A DNA stretch of 33,997 nt from Deltaproteobacteria bacterium (GTDB lineage: Bacteria; Desulfobacterota; RBG-13-43-22), in contig JACQYK010000031.1 of assembly GCA_016208255.1 (NCBI GenBank), positions 1-33,997 of the forward strand, read 5' to 3'. Made by a program: the position numbers and the translations under genes. The notes under the pieces were generated by a model. It was not told the DNA's origin. It saw only the letters and a list, made by a program, of their open reading frames with translations, and did no database searches. The first letter of the stretch is position 1. The number at the start of each line of letters is the position of its first letter. Shown here one piece after another: positions 1-8,140 of this stretch.

Positions 1-63
1 GTTTTCACCCCAGTTTGATTTTTCACATATTTCTTTACCTTTTCAAATGCAGTAAAATACCAT

Positions 64-363
64 TTAAACCTTTTGTTGGTTTTTAACAACTAACTTCTTC
101 TTCCACATAACCGTTTTATACCATTTCCAATGCCAGATGATATGAAAGACAATGCCCATGGAAACGAGGACAATTGATATTTTATGAAGATCCGACCAAT
201 TGAAATAATTTAAACCTAAAACCAAATGGGTTGTGGCTATTTCCCCGTGATGCCCCATGTGGTAGCTGATCTGTATCAAAATGCCGGAAAAAACCATGGC
301 CGTCCCAAACAACAGTAGTCCAAGGTTTATTAAAAAACTGCGCATCGGATTTTTCTTTAGCAT
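64..363 (-). CDS. DUF4405-type small membrane protein
   Basis: A 99-residue protein with about three hydrophobic segments (roughly residues 9-28, 40-52 and 60-78). Histidines sit at the membrane edges: a YHMGHHG stretch, the H of DLHK, and FHIIWHW. This is the layout of DUF4405 proteins, which resemble cytochrome b561-like membrane anchors and may bind haem; haem binding is inference. The C-terminus is short and lysine-rich. The gene is divergent from the response regulator at 502, and the 130-bp gap carries CpxR-like boxes, so it is a plausible target of that system. The Shine-Dalgarno sequence is weak. Family assignment is from overall pattern only. Confidence 0.6.
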   Translation of the reverse strand: MLKKNPMRSFLINLGLLLFGTAMVFSGILIQISYHMGHHGEIATTHLVLGLNYFNWSDLHKISIVLVSMGIVFHIIWHWKWYKTVMWKKKLVVKNQQKV

Positions 364-429
364 TAAATTAATCTTTCAAGATTAGTGAAACATTCATTTT
401 TAAATTGGCTTTTATATTACCGGAAAGAT

Positions 430-487
430 GTAAAGGATCTTTTTTGCTCTTGTAAAAGTTTGTTAAATAAATGTAAAAGAAGGTAAA
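430..487 (+). promoter_or_regulatory. Cluster of CpxR-like boxes (GTAAA-N5-GTAAA)
   Basis: GTAAA half-sites occur at 430, 452, 473 and 483, with a GTTAA variant at 462. The pair 473-487 is an exact GTAAA-N5-GTAAA, the consensus described for E. coli CpxR, and 452-466 is a one-mismatch copy. Start-to-start steps of 22, 21, 10 and 10 bp put the sites on the same helix face. They lie between the divergent membrane-protein gene and the regulator gene, so autoregulation and regulation of the divergent gene are both plausible. Binding is inferred. Confidence 0.5.
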
Positions 488-501
488 AAGGGGTGACAAA
501 C

Positions 502-1206
502 ATGGGAAATCTGGTTTTAATAGTCGACGACGATGAAAAACTCCAGAAACTCCTCAAGGAGTACCTGGAGAATAATGGGTTTCAGGTGTTGGGCCTGCCG
601 GACGGCACCCGTGTTTTGGAAACCATCCGAAGGGAATCTCCGGATCTGGTGATTCTGGATATTATGCTTCCTGGGAAAGATGGACTGGAAAGCTTAAAAG
701 AGATCCGGCGGGATTTTAACCTGCCGGTTATTATGCTCACGGCCAAAGGGGAAGATACGGACCGTATCGTGGGATTGGAATTAGGGGGAGATGATTATCT
801 TTCCAAGCCTTTTAATCCGAGGGAGCTATTGGCCAGGATGAAAGCCGTTTTACGGCGTTCCCTGACGGGTGTCAGGGGCGAAGCCTCTAACAAGGAGCGT
901 CTCTTTATCGAGGCGGGAGGGTTGAGGCTTAATACGGCCAGACAGACAGTTTCAACGGATAAAGACGAAAAAGAATTGTCCACGGCGGAATACCGGATTC
1001 TTGAGGTGTTGATGAAAAACCCCAACATGGTCTTGAGTCGGGATCAGCTTATGACCCTGGCCCGAGGAAGAGATTTCATGGCCTTTGACAGAAGCATCGA
1101 TGTCCATATCAGCAAATTACGGGCAAAACTGGAACCCGACCCCCACTCACCCAAGAAAATAAAAACCATTTGGGGGAGTGGTTATATGTTTACAGATGAG
1201 TCATGA
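502..1206 (+). CDS. OmpR/CpxR-family response regulator
   Basis: A two-domain DNA-binding response regulator of 234 residues. The receiver domain (about 1-120) shows the acidic pocket VDDDE, the phospho-acceptor Asp in LDIMLPGKDG, the Thr in MLTAKG and the Lys in SKPFNPRE. A winged-helix Trans_reg_C domain (about 140-232) ends in SIDVHISKLR and IKTIWGSGYMF. I chose ATG 502 over the in-frame GTG at 493 because AAGGGG sits 8 bases before it. Its stop overlaps the kinase ATG (ATGA at 1203-1206), so the pair is translationally coupled. It resembles CpxR, and CpxR-type boxes lie just upstream. The exact stimulus is unknown. Confidence 0.93.
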   Translation: MGNLVLIVDDDEKLQKLLKEYLENNGFQVLGLPDGTRVLETIRRESPDLVILDIMLPGKDGLESLKEIRRDFNLPVIMLTAKGEDTDRIVGLELGGDDYLSKPFNPRELLARMKAVLRRSLTGVRGEASNKERLFIEAGGLRLNTARQTVSTDKDEKELSTAEYRILEVLMKNPNMVLSRDQLMTLARGRDFMAFDRSIDVHISKLRAKLEPDPHSPKKIKTIWGSGYMFTDES

Positions 1207-2609
1207 GATCGGGTAAATTATATATTAAGATCCTTTTATCCTTTCTGGCTGTCCTGTTCATAACCATGATGGTGATTTTTGCCCTGTTTCACGCTTTGCC
1301 GGGAAAACACTTCACAACCCGTTTGGAAGATTTCGCCCAAACAAAGGCCCTCATAATCAAAGAGACGGTCGAAGATAAAATACGATCGGCACCGACCAAA
1401 GATTTGTCTAAAAATGAACCGTTAAAAAATTTTATTTTGGAATTTGGTAAAATTTTGGGGGCCAAGGTCTGGTTACAAAATTCAGACAATACCATAGCTA
1501 TCAAATCGTTCCCGGAGGAGATTCCGGAAATCGTCTTCAAGCTTAAAGAAAAAAATGCTGGTGTCTATGGTAATATGACCGTTTACCACCAAAGAAATTT
1601 GGATTTATATGCAATTATCCCTGTTGTCCTTCAAAATGGAGAAAGAGGAACTATCCACGTCTTGTATTACACTCGGGAAAGGCCATTCCGTCCGGACCTT
1701 CCGGAAGGAGTTTTTGCCCTGGGATTGTTCATTATAGGTCTTTTTGCCGCCTTACTCTTCATTCCCATTTCGTGGATCATTATCGGGCGTCTCAAAAAGC
1801 TTCGTCAATCGGCTTTGGCCATCTCGGAAGGCAATCTTTCCCACCGGGCGGATATCCGCGGCCAGGATGAAATCGGCGAGTTGGCCCAATCTTTCAATCG
1901 AATGGCCGATAAATTGGAAGCGATGATTATCAATGCTAAGGAGCTGACGGCCAACGTCTCCCATGAACTTCGCACCCCCCTGACCCGGATCAGGATTTCG
2001 GAAGAGATCCTCCGTGACAAACTGGAAATCGGGGATGTTTCCCTCTTTGAAAGATACTTGGATGAGATAAGAGAAGATATTCAGGAATTGGATCAGCTCA
2101 TCGGTCGAATCCTGGAATGGTCCAAACTTGATATGCAGGCGGCTCCGTTTGTCTTCGCGCCCTTTGACCCGGTCGCGCTTATCAAGAAGTTGCTGGGACG
2201 GTTTCAGCCGGTGATCAATCATAAGCAACTGGAGGTTATTTCGGACCTCTCCTTATCACCCCCTTTCCTTGGGGATCAAGAAGCATTGGCCACGGCCCTT
2301 TTAACCGTTCTGGATAATGCCTTTAAATTCACACCTGAAAAAGGACAAATCCATATCCGGATGAAACCGCAGTCCGATTGGTTAGAGATCAGCATTGTCA
2401 ACAGCTTTGAGAGGATACCCGAAGAAGAGCTTTCTCTGATTTTTGTCCCTTTTCACCGGGCAAAACCATACAGGGCCGGCGGTTCGGGGCTGGGTCTGGC
2501 CATTGCCAAAAAGATTATCGAGCGTCATGGGGGAATGATCGGGGCTTATAACGCGGAAAAGGGATTGGAAATAAAAATATCCCTGCCTAACCCTGAAGGC
2601 CCCATTTGA
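1203..2609 (+). CDS. CpxA-like sensor histidine kinase
   Basis: A 468-residue membrane sensor. It has an N-terminal TM helix (about 8-30), a periplasmic domain (about 31-165), a second TM helix (about 170-195) and a HAMP linker (about 190-243). The HisKA domain carries the phospho-accepting His in NVSHELRTPLTR (about residue 254). The HATPase_c domain has the N-box VLDNAFKFTPEKG and the G-box GGSGLGLAIAKK. Length and order match CpxA-type kinases. It overlaps the upstream response regulator by 4 bases and is its obvious partner. It converges on the acetyltransferase gene with only 19 bp between them and no visible terminator. Confidence 0.93.
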   Translation: MRSGKLYIKILLSFLAVLFITMMVIFALFHALPGKHFTTRLEDFAQTKALIIKETVEDKIRSAPTKDLSKNEPLKNFILEFGKILGAKVWLQNSDNTIAIKSFPEEIPEIVFKLKEKNAGVYGNMTVYHQRNLDLYAIIPVVLQNGERGTIHVLYYTRERPFRPDLPEGVFALGLFIIGLFAALLFIPISWIIIGRLKKLRQSALAISEGNLSHRADIRGQDEIGELAQSFNRMADKLEAMIINAKELTANVSHELRTPLTRIRISEEILRDKLEIGDVSLFERYLDEIREDIQELDQLIGRILEWSKLDMQAAPFVFAPFDPVALIKKLLGRFQPVINHKQLEVISDLSLSPPFLGDQEALATALLTVLDNAFKFTPEKGQIHIRMKPQSDWLEISIVNSFERIPEEELSLIFVPFHRAKPYRAGGSGLGLAIAKKIIERHGGMIGAYNAEKGLEIKISLPNPEGPI

Positions 2610-2628
2610 TATATTTTCCCTTGGTTCC

Positions 2629-3150
2629 TTAATCCGATAGAAACGAGAATACCTGCCAGAGTACCCCATTCTTCTGGAAAGCGGTCGGAGGGACTATCTG
2701 GCCGGTAAAAGCGGCAATGGCTCCGGCCCAGAACTCTTTGGCCCCCCGATTCCGTTCTCTGACCCGAACTTCCCACTTTCCCGGAAATCTTCTCCAAAGT
2801 TCATGAGCGGCTTTCATCCCTATCCCCCGCCGCCGACGCCCGCGAATAATGAAGAATTCGGCCATGTCCCAGACAGGGTCACCGCCGGAGATCCCGGGAC
2901 CTTCCTGTATCAGGGCAAACCCGGCCAGGGTACCGCCGGCCTTGATAAGAAAAGGATAACGGCCGGGTTCTTTCCAGTAAAGAGAAAGTGAATTGTAGCC
3001 AAAACGTCCATCCGGACCAAGCTCCAACTCCACAAATTCGCTGAAATCGTGGGCATAAAACTCCATTAAATTGGCCAGGATCGGCTCCTGGTCGGCTTTG
3101 GCCGGGATAATTTCAACCAGAACGGGAAAAAAATACCGGGAGTCTGACAT
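2629..3150 (-). CDS. GNAT-family N-acetyltransferase
   Basis: A 173-residue single-domain protein of the GNAT fold, which transfers an acyl group from acyl-CoA to an amine; the substrate is not predictable. The CoA-binding signature is visible as FFIIRGRRRRGIGMKAA, i.e. R-x-x-G-I-G around residues 92-105, preceded by a strand with WDMAEFFI. An FxxEFxxLELGPDGRF stretch near residue 40 is typical of one-domain GNATs that open with an acyl-acceptor helix. It lies 40 bp downstream of the exported hydrolase on the same strand and may be co-transcribed. The SD-like GAGAGGA is about 14 bases from the ATG, so the start could be slightly internal. Confidence 0.8.
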   Translation of the reverse strand: MSDSRYFFPVLVEIIPAKADQEPILANLMEFYAHDFSEFVELELGPDGRFGYNSLSLYWKEPGRYPFLIKAGGTLAGFALIQEGPGISGGDPVWDMAEFFIIRGRRRRGIGMKAAHELWRRFPGKWEVRVRERNRGAKEFWAGAIAAFTGQIVPPTAFQKNGVLWQVFSFLSD

Positions 3151-3190
3151 AATTGTTAAAAAATTCCTCTCTAAAGTTGAAGCCAGGACC

Positions 3191-3976
3191 TCATCGATGA
3201 ATAAGCTTTGAGGTGGCCTTTTCGACTGCCGGGGAAGTGATCAGGTCAACGTGGCCCAGACCGGGGACGATTTGAAAGTGAGCGTCGATTCCTCTTGCTT
3301 TCAATCCCTCAATATAGGTCCTGGCCAGTTCGGGAGCGGTCGTGTCATCCCGGCTGCCGGTCAGGGCAATCACCTTGACAGTCGGACTTACTTTATCGAT
3401 CCAGCGCATCGGATCTTCACTGATCCAGGTGCCTCCCCTTCTCCCCGCCCGCCAGGTAATCAGATCACATGGACAAGCAACCAAAACGGCCCCCTCGGCC
3501 AATTGCGGTTTCATTCCCAAAAGCACGGCGGCGATAGCCGCGCCGCCCGAATGCCCGACGAGGAGGACTGTCGACGGTTTATATTTATCTCGAAGCCTTT
3601 CGATCGCTGCGCCAATGTCGTCAATGGTGGCCCGCGACCAGTTGTCGGCCCGGCCATAGTCATTCCCGGAAGAGGACTTCCCTGTTCCATCCGGATAGCC
3701 GGGCCGAACTAAAGCCAGGGCCAGAACATTTTCGGAAGTATGGTCCTCAGCCACCTTTTGAGCGATCCGGAAGTGGGAATTGGCCGGTCCTCCCGAAGTG
3801 ATATTGCCATGTATCCAAAGCACCATCGTGGTTGGTTTTAGAGATCCGTATCGTCTCATCAATAAACATTCCGTCCCGCCGGAAACCCGGGTTTCAAAGT
3901 CTTCCCTTTCGCAGGGAGCGGCATAAGCGCCCACTGAGATGAGAAGCAGATATAGCACTATCAACAAGGATCTCAT
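3191..3976 (-). CDS. Exported alpha/beta-fold hydrolase
   Basis: A 261-residue protein with a clear signal peptide (MRSLLIVLYLLLISVGAYAA, cleavage near residue 20), so it is probably periplasmic or secreted. The alpha/beta hydrolase core shows the oxyanion region VLWIHGN, the nucleophile elbow VGHSGG (Ser about residue 143), an acidic candidate in TGSRDDTTAPE (about 210) and the catalytic His in PGLGHVDLI (about 243). All triad members are present, so it should be an active serine esterase, lipase or peptidase-like enzyme; the substrate is unknown. Two cysteines near the mature N-terminus (CEREDF, TECLL) could form a disulfide. AGGGGAA precedes the ATG by about 11 bases. Confidence 0.82.
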   Translation of the reverse strand: MRSLLIVLYLLLISVGAYAAPCEREDFETRVSGGTECLLMRRYGSLKPTTMVLWIHGNITSGGPANSHFRIAQKVAEDHTSENVLALALVRPGYPDGTGKSSSGNDYGRADNWSRATIDDIGAAIERLRDKYKPSTVLLVGHSGGAAIAAVLLGMKPQLAEGAVLVACPCDLITWRAGRRGGTWISEDPMRWIDKVSPTVKVIALTGSRDDTTAPELARTYIEGLKARGIDAHFQIVPGLGHVDLITSPAVEKATSKLIHR

Positions 3977-4163
3977 GCTGATAAGAGGTTCCCCTGCCGT
4001 TTATAGGGGGCCCCTCGGGACAGGATGCGGTTTTTTCCGCTTTTCTTTTCCCCTGGCCCCGGACCTTCCAAAGGGCCTTCCCATAAAAAGCAAAAGCCGA
4101 TGCAAATTGGCTTGCCAAAAAGGACGCGTTATTGTTAAATAATTAAACGGAAAGGGTCCCGAT

Positions 4164-4181
4164 GTCAAATGTTGATTTGAC
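4164..4181. repeat. Inverted repeat GTCAAAT-N4-ATTTGAC (possible operator)
   Basis: Perfect 7-bp arms around a 4-base spacer, ending 33 bp before the start codon of the PEP-synthase-like gene. It could be an operator or a small hairpin in the leader. The same half-site forms a gapless palindrome at 24937-24950, upstream of the alcohol dehydrogenase gene. Confidence 0.35.
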
Positions 4182-4214
4182 GGCCGCCGATTAATAACCA
4201 CCCGAGGTTTTTGG

Positions 4215-6851
4215 ATGTTCAGGATATTGGATATTTTTAAAAAGGGTAAACCGGCGAGCCGCCTTTCACCTGAAAAGGGCTTTCTGACCCATAAGTACGA
4301 CCATTTTAAGGCCGTTCTGATCGGCAACAATAAGGCCCTGGACATCATTACCGATCTGGAACATATTTTCTATGAAAACCATCCCTTCACTTTGCACCAC
4401 CTCCAGACCCAGGCTGAAAACCTGATCCAGTCAACCTGCCGTATCGTCGAAGACCTTAACGCCCTGGCCCAGGTCAAATATCTAGATCTTTTCGAGGCTG
4501 TTGAAAAGGTGGGTCTGGAGATCCGACAAGGTCTGGAATCCAAAAAAATGGTCATTCCCACCCGGCTGGTCCTTCCCCTGGATCGCATTGGTCAGGAACA
4601 CACGCCTGAGGTAGGTGGAAAGGCCGCCAATTTAGGGGAAATACTCAACCGGGTTAAGCTTCCGGTCCCCAGGGGATTTGCCGTTACCGCCTATGCCTGT
4701 CAGGTCTTTCTGGAGTTCAATCATTTCCCGGAACGGATTGAAAAGGCCCTGAAAGACCTCAATGTCAATGATACGGAAACTCTGATGCGGGTCAGTCAGG
4801 AGATTCGCTCCTTTATTATTTCGGGACAGATCCCGCCGGATCTGGAACAGGAACTCCTGCAGGCCGTTCAGGAATTTAAAGAAAAAACAGCCGAACCCCT
4901 GCGTCTGGCTGTCCGCAGCAGTGCCACCAGCGAAGATTCCGAAGCCAGTTTTGCCGGTCAGCATTCCACGGTCCTGAATGTGACCGAGGAAACCCTGTTC
5001 GAGGCCTATAAAGAAGTAGTGGCCAGCACTTTCAACCCTCGGGCCGTTTATTACCGGAGAAGCAAAGGGTACCTGGACCAGGACGTGGTGATGAGCGTGG
5101 CCTGCATCCAAATGGTCAGGGCCCTGGTCAGCGGGGTCCTGTACACCCTGGACCCTAACGACCTCCGGCACGAAGTAATTCTGATCAGTGCCTTGTGGGG
5201 ACTGGGGGTCAGTCTGGTCGATGGCTCCCAGACAGCCGATTTTTATCAAATCAATAAAGCAACCCGGCATATTGAAAAGGAAGAAGTGGTTCGAAAGGAT
5301 ACCCGTGTCTATTCGGATCCGGTCCAAGGCATCAAACAAGAGCCGGTGGCCCAGGCCTTTAAAGACAAACCCTCCCTGACCCGTTCTCAGATTCAATTGC
5401 TGGTCCATTATGCCTTTAGACTGGAGGACTACTATAAAATCCCCCTGGATATTGAATGGACTATTGACCAGGATAAACGCCTCTATGTCCTCCAGGCCCG
5501 GCCTTTGCGATTTACGGAACAGGACCTTTCAAAACCGACCGTGGACCTCAATCAAACCGAGGAAAAATTTCCTGTTTTATTAAAAGGCGGGACCTCGGCC
5601 TCCAATGGGGTGGCTTCAGGCCCGGCCTATGTGATCAAGTCCGATCATAACCTCCTGAATATCCCGGAGGGTTCAATCTTGGTCGCCCCTCAGACTTCAC
5701 CCCGTTATGTGCCGATCATCGGACGGGTCAAGGCCATCATTACCGATGTCGGGAGTGTAACCGGTCATATGGCTTCAGTGGCCCGGGAATTCCAGATCCC
5801 CACTCTGGTGGGAACGGATAACGCGACCACCCTGATCCCACATGGCAGCGAGATTACCGTAGACGCCACCAGGGGGATTGTCTATCAGGGCCGCCTGGAA
5901 TTTCTTCTGGGAAAGGAAAAAACTCATAATCCCATGAGAGGGAGCCCGACTTATAAGGCGTTACAGGCCACCTTACCCAAAATTGCCCCTTTACATTTAA
6001 TTGATCCCAAGCAGGAAAATTTCAATCCCTCATCCTGTGAAACCATCCACGATATCATCCGTTTTGCCCATGAAACGGCAATGCAGGAGATGTTTCAAAT
6101 CGGAGACACCATTGAAGACGGGTCTAAGGTCTCGGTCCGTTTTCGTTCCCGGGTGCCTCTGAATATCTATATGGTGGATCTGGGAGGAGGCCTGGCTATC
6201 GATTCAAATCAAAGGGAAGTCCGGCCGGAACAAGTACTTTCTTTCCCTTTCAAAGCTTTATACCAGGGGATGACCCATGAAGGAGTGGAATGGCTGGGCC
6301 AGAACAAGATCAGTTGGAGCGGTTTCGGTTCTATCCTGATGGAAAGCATTCTCCATGATCCACAGGCGGACGGGTCCATGGGCGGACCCAGTTATGCCGT
6401 GGTCTCGGAGAAGTATCTGAACTTCAGTTCCCGTCTGGGATACCACTTTGTCACCCTGGACACCTATTGCGGTCAGAATATCAATAATAATTATATCACC
6501 TTTTATTTCAAGGGTGGGGCGGCTGACCTCAGCCGCCGTTCCCGGAGGGCGGTATTGATTGGCTCCATTCTGAAAAAATTGGGTTTCGCGGTTACTCAAA
6601 AAGGGGACATGGTCAAAGGAGAACTTAAAAAACACAATTCCTACCTGATTCAGGAAAAACTGGACATGCTGGGCCGGCTGATGGGAGCCGTTCGGCTCCT
6701 GGATATGGTACTGGATGATGACCGGAAGATCGATTGGTGCCGGGACCAATTTTTCCAGGGCAATTATACCTTCGACCGGAATTCGGAAAGCCCGGCGAAT
6801 AAAAATGGGGCTCCTCAAGGAGAAGAATCCGCGCCTCCGGATCGGGCCTGA
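4215..6851 (+). CDS. PEP-synthase-like PEP/pyruvate-binding protein lacking the catalytic barrel
   Basis: An 878-residue protein. Residues 1-115 are a helical region I do not recognise. The ATP-grasp PPDK_N domain follows (about 120-430), with GGKAANLGE near 134, LAVRSSATSEDSEASFAGQ near 231 and the closing LYVLQARPL near 425. A swivelling phospho-histidine domain (about 455-570) carries VGSVTGHMASVAREFQIP with His518 in the catalytic position. The remaining 300 residues do not resemble the PEP/pyruvate-binding TIM barrel of PpsA or PPDK; they include VDLGGGLAID and DTYCGQNINNNY. A phosphotransfer role is therefore likely but the acceptor is unknown; rifampin-phosphotransferase-type enzymes also lack the barrel but order their domains differently. 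GAGG lies 8-9 bases before the ATG. It appears to be monocistronic. Confidence 0.8.
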   Translation: MFRILDIFKKGKPASRLSPEKGFLTHKYDHFKAVLIGNNKALDIITDLEHIFYENHPFTLHHLQTQAENLIQSTCRIVEDLNALAQVKYLDLFEAVEKVGLEIRQGLESKKMVIPTRLVLPLDRIGQEHTPEVGGKAANLGEILNRVKLPVPRGFAVTAYACQVFLEFNHFPERIEKALKDLNVNDTETLMRVSQEIRSFIISGQIPPDLEQELLQAVQEFKEKTAEPLRLAVRSSATSEDSEASFAGQHSTVLNVTEETLFEAYKEVVASTFNPRAVYYRRSKGYLDQDVVMSVACIQMVRALVSGVLYTLDPNDLRHEVILISALWGLGVSLVDGSQTADFYQINKATRHIEKEEVVRKDTRVYSDPVQGIKQEPVAQAFKDKPSLTRSQIQLLVHYAFRLEDYYKIPLDIEWTIDQDKRLYVLQARPLRFTEQDLSKPTVDLNQTEEKFPVLLKGGTSASNGVASGPAYVIKSDHNLLNIPEGSILVAPQTSPRYVPIIGRVKAIITDVGSVTGHMASVAREFQIPTLVGTDNATTLIPHGSEITVDATRGIVYQGRLEFLLGKEKTHNPMRGSPTYKALQATLPKIAPLHLIDPKQENFNPSSCETIHDIIRFAHETAMQEMFQIGDTIEDGSKVSVRFRSRVPLNIYMVDLGGGLAIDSNQREVRPEQVLSFPFKALYQGMTHEGVEWLGQNKISWSGFGSILMESILHDPQADGSMGGPSYAVVSEKYLNFSSRLGYHFVTLDTYCGQNINNNYITFYFKGGAADLSRRSRRAVLIGSILKKLGFAVTQKGDMVKGELKKHNSYLIQEKLDMLGRLMGAVRLLDMVLDDDRKIDWCRDQFFQGNYTFDRNSESPANKNGAPQGEESAPPDRA

Positions 6852-6975
6852 ATCCTTTTTCCATAAAACCCCGCCGGATTTTGGGAAAGACGCCAATAAC
6901 AAAAAAGGATAGCCTGATCCTATTACACAATCCAGCCGCATGTCTTACCGACCAGAAGGCAATTATTTCTTTCTT

Positions 6976-7004
6976 GGTTTGCAGGTTCAGGGGAAAAGCA
7001 AACC
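6976..7004. repeat. Hairpin downstream of the PEP-synthase-like gene
   Basis: Perfect 7-bp arms GGTTTGC / GCAAACC around a 15-base loop, 125 bp past the stop codon. No T-run follows, so it is not a typical intrinsic terminator; it could stabilise the mRNA end or be chance. The rest of 6852-7090 holds nothing else I can identify. Confidence 0.3.
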
Positions 7005-7179
7005 AGGGGTGGCACAGGATTCACTAAAGGCCCCCCCAATTATAATAAGGGTTTCAGCTCAATAAAAAACTTTCTATTTATAATTATAAAATCGTGTATA
7101 ATCCCTTTTATTCAATGGCCGGATAATCAAGTTAACCCATCTTCCGTCAATGTCACTTTACCTTAAAGGGAGGTTGCCT

Positions 7180-7284
7180 ATGAGGAATTATGGAAACCCC
7201 GTTTCTCATTCGAGAGATGGGGTTTTTGTTTTGACCCCGACTATTGGAGTGGCTTGCTTGAATACTATTCTCTTAAGGAGGTAA
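7180..7284 (+). CDS. Possible leader peptide (34 aa) upstream of the SDR gene
   Basis: A short frame with a strong ribosome site (AAAGGGAGG, 6 bases before ATG 7180) encodes MRNYGNPVSHSRDGVFVLTP followed by a hydrophobic tail ending LLRR. Its stop TAA (7282-7284) lies inside the AAGGAGGTAA ribosome site of the next gene, so translation of the two would be coupled. The hairpin at 7194-7225 falls within it. A TATAAT box at 7097-7102 could serve its promoter. I know no homologue; calling it a leader peptide is inference from position, SD and stop placement. Confidence 0.35.
   Translation: MRNYGNPVSHSRDGVFVLTPTIGVACLNTILLRR
7194..7230 (+). terminator. Hairpin with U-run, attenuator-like
   Basis: AAACCCC (7194-7200) pairs with GGGGTTT (7219-7225), and an inner TCTC/GAGA extends the stem. 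It is followed by TTTTTGTTTTG. It resembles an intrinsic terminator but lies between a strong ribosome site and the SDR gene, so it could act as an attenuator rather than an end-of-operon terminator. Confidence 0.45.
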
Positions 7285-7289
7285 AAAAC

Positions 7290-8059
7290 ATGCAACTCGA
7301 AGGTAAAACAGCCCTGATCACCGGTGGCGGAAAAGCGATTGCCCTGGCCTTTGCCGGGGAAGGGGCCAATGTTTCCATTGCCGCCAGAACAGAACCTGAA
7401 TTAAAAGCCACGGCCCTACAGGTGGAACAATGGGACGGAAAAGTTTGGCCATCGTAACCGACCTGGCCGAACCCGATCAAATTTCAGTGATGGTGGACAA
7501 GACCATGGATCAGTTTGGGCAAATCGACATTCTGATCAACAACTCAGGAATTGAAGGCCCGATAACCCCGGTGTCGAACATGGATCTCGCCGGCTGGAAC
7601 CACACGCTGGCAGTCAATCTCACCGGCGCCATGCTATCCGCCAAACAGGTATTGAATCAAAGCATGATACCCCGAAAAAAGGGGGCCATCGTCAATATCA
7701 GTTCGATTGCCGGGAGAAAAGGCATGGCTACCCGGAGCCCCTACAATGCCACGAAATTCGCCATGATCGGCCTGACCCAAAGCCTGGCCTTTGAATTAGG
7801 CGGGCTTGGCATCAGGGTCAATTGTATTGCGCCGGGCATGGTGGAAGGCGACCGGATCGACCGGGTCATCAACTCCATGTCTAAAGGATTGGGGCTGACT
7901 TACGAGGAGGCCGTGGCCATGATAAATTCGCGGGTGGCCTTGGGTAGAATGGTGAAACCCGGGGAAATCGCCGCCTTAGCTGTTTTTCTCTCCTCCGATA
8001 AAGCCGGCGGCATAACCGGTCAGACGATCAATTGCTGCGGCGGAATGGAAATGCATTAG
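7290..8059 (+). pseudogene. SDR-family oxidoreductase, frameshifted and lacking part of the Gly motif
   Basis: A short-chain dehydrogenase (Rossmann, NAD(P)H-dependent) read in two frames: residues from MQLEGKTALITGGG up to about 7437, then the other frame to 8059. At the junction the DNA reads CAATGGGACGG; adding one G restores a continuous VEQWGRKSLAIVTD. The N-terminal TGGGxGIG cofactor motif is also shortened: TGGG is followed directly by KAIALAF, so about four residues (12 bp) are missing. The rest is intact: INNSG, the catalytic NISSIAG Ser, YNATK (Tyr/Lys) and the C-terminal GGxTGQTINCCGG. With both losses the product could not bind cofactor normally. A sequencing error could explain the single base but less easily the in-frame 12-bp loss. 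A strong AAGGAGG precedes the ATG. Confidence 0.8.
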
Positions 8060-8140
8060 TACGGGGAACCGGCTGGCTTTCTGAAAAGGCTTTCCGGCGG
8101 GCGAATGTTGAATTAAGGATCTCAATATAATAATGATATA

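Noticed and set aside
1..63. Partial gene at the left edge, minus strand (FEKVKKYVKNQTGV)
   Set aside because: The open frame is too short and has no start or family features; it could be chance.
4632..5408. 258-codon open frame on the minus strand inside the PEP-synthase-like gene
   Set aside because: It is antisense to a gene with clear domain motifs and its translation has no recognisable domain or ribosome site.
7005..7040. Sigma54 promoter at GGTGGCACAGGATTCACT
   Set aside because: TGGCAC fits the -24 element, but the -12 TTGC element is missing at the right spacing.
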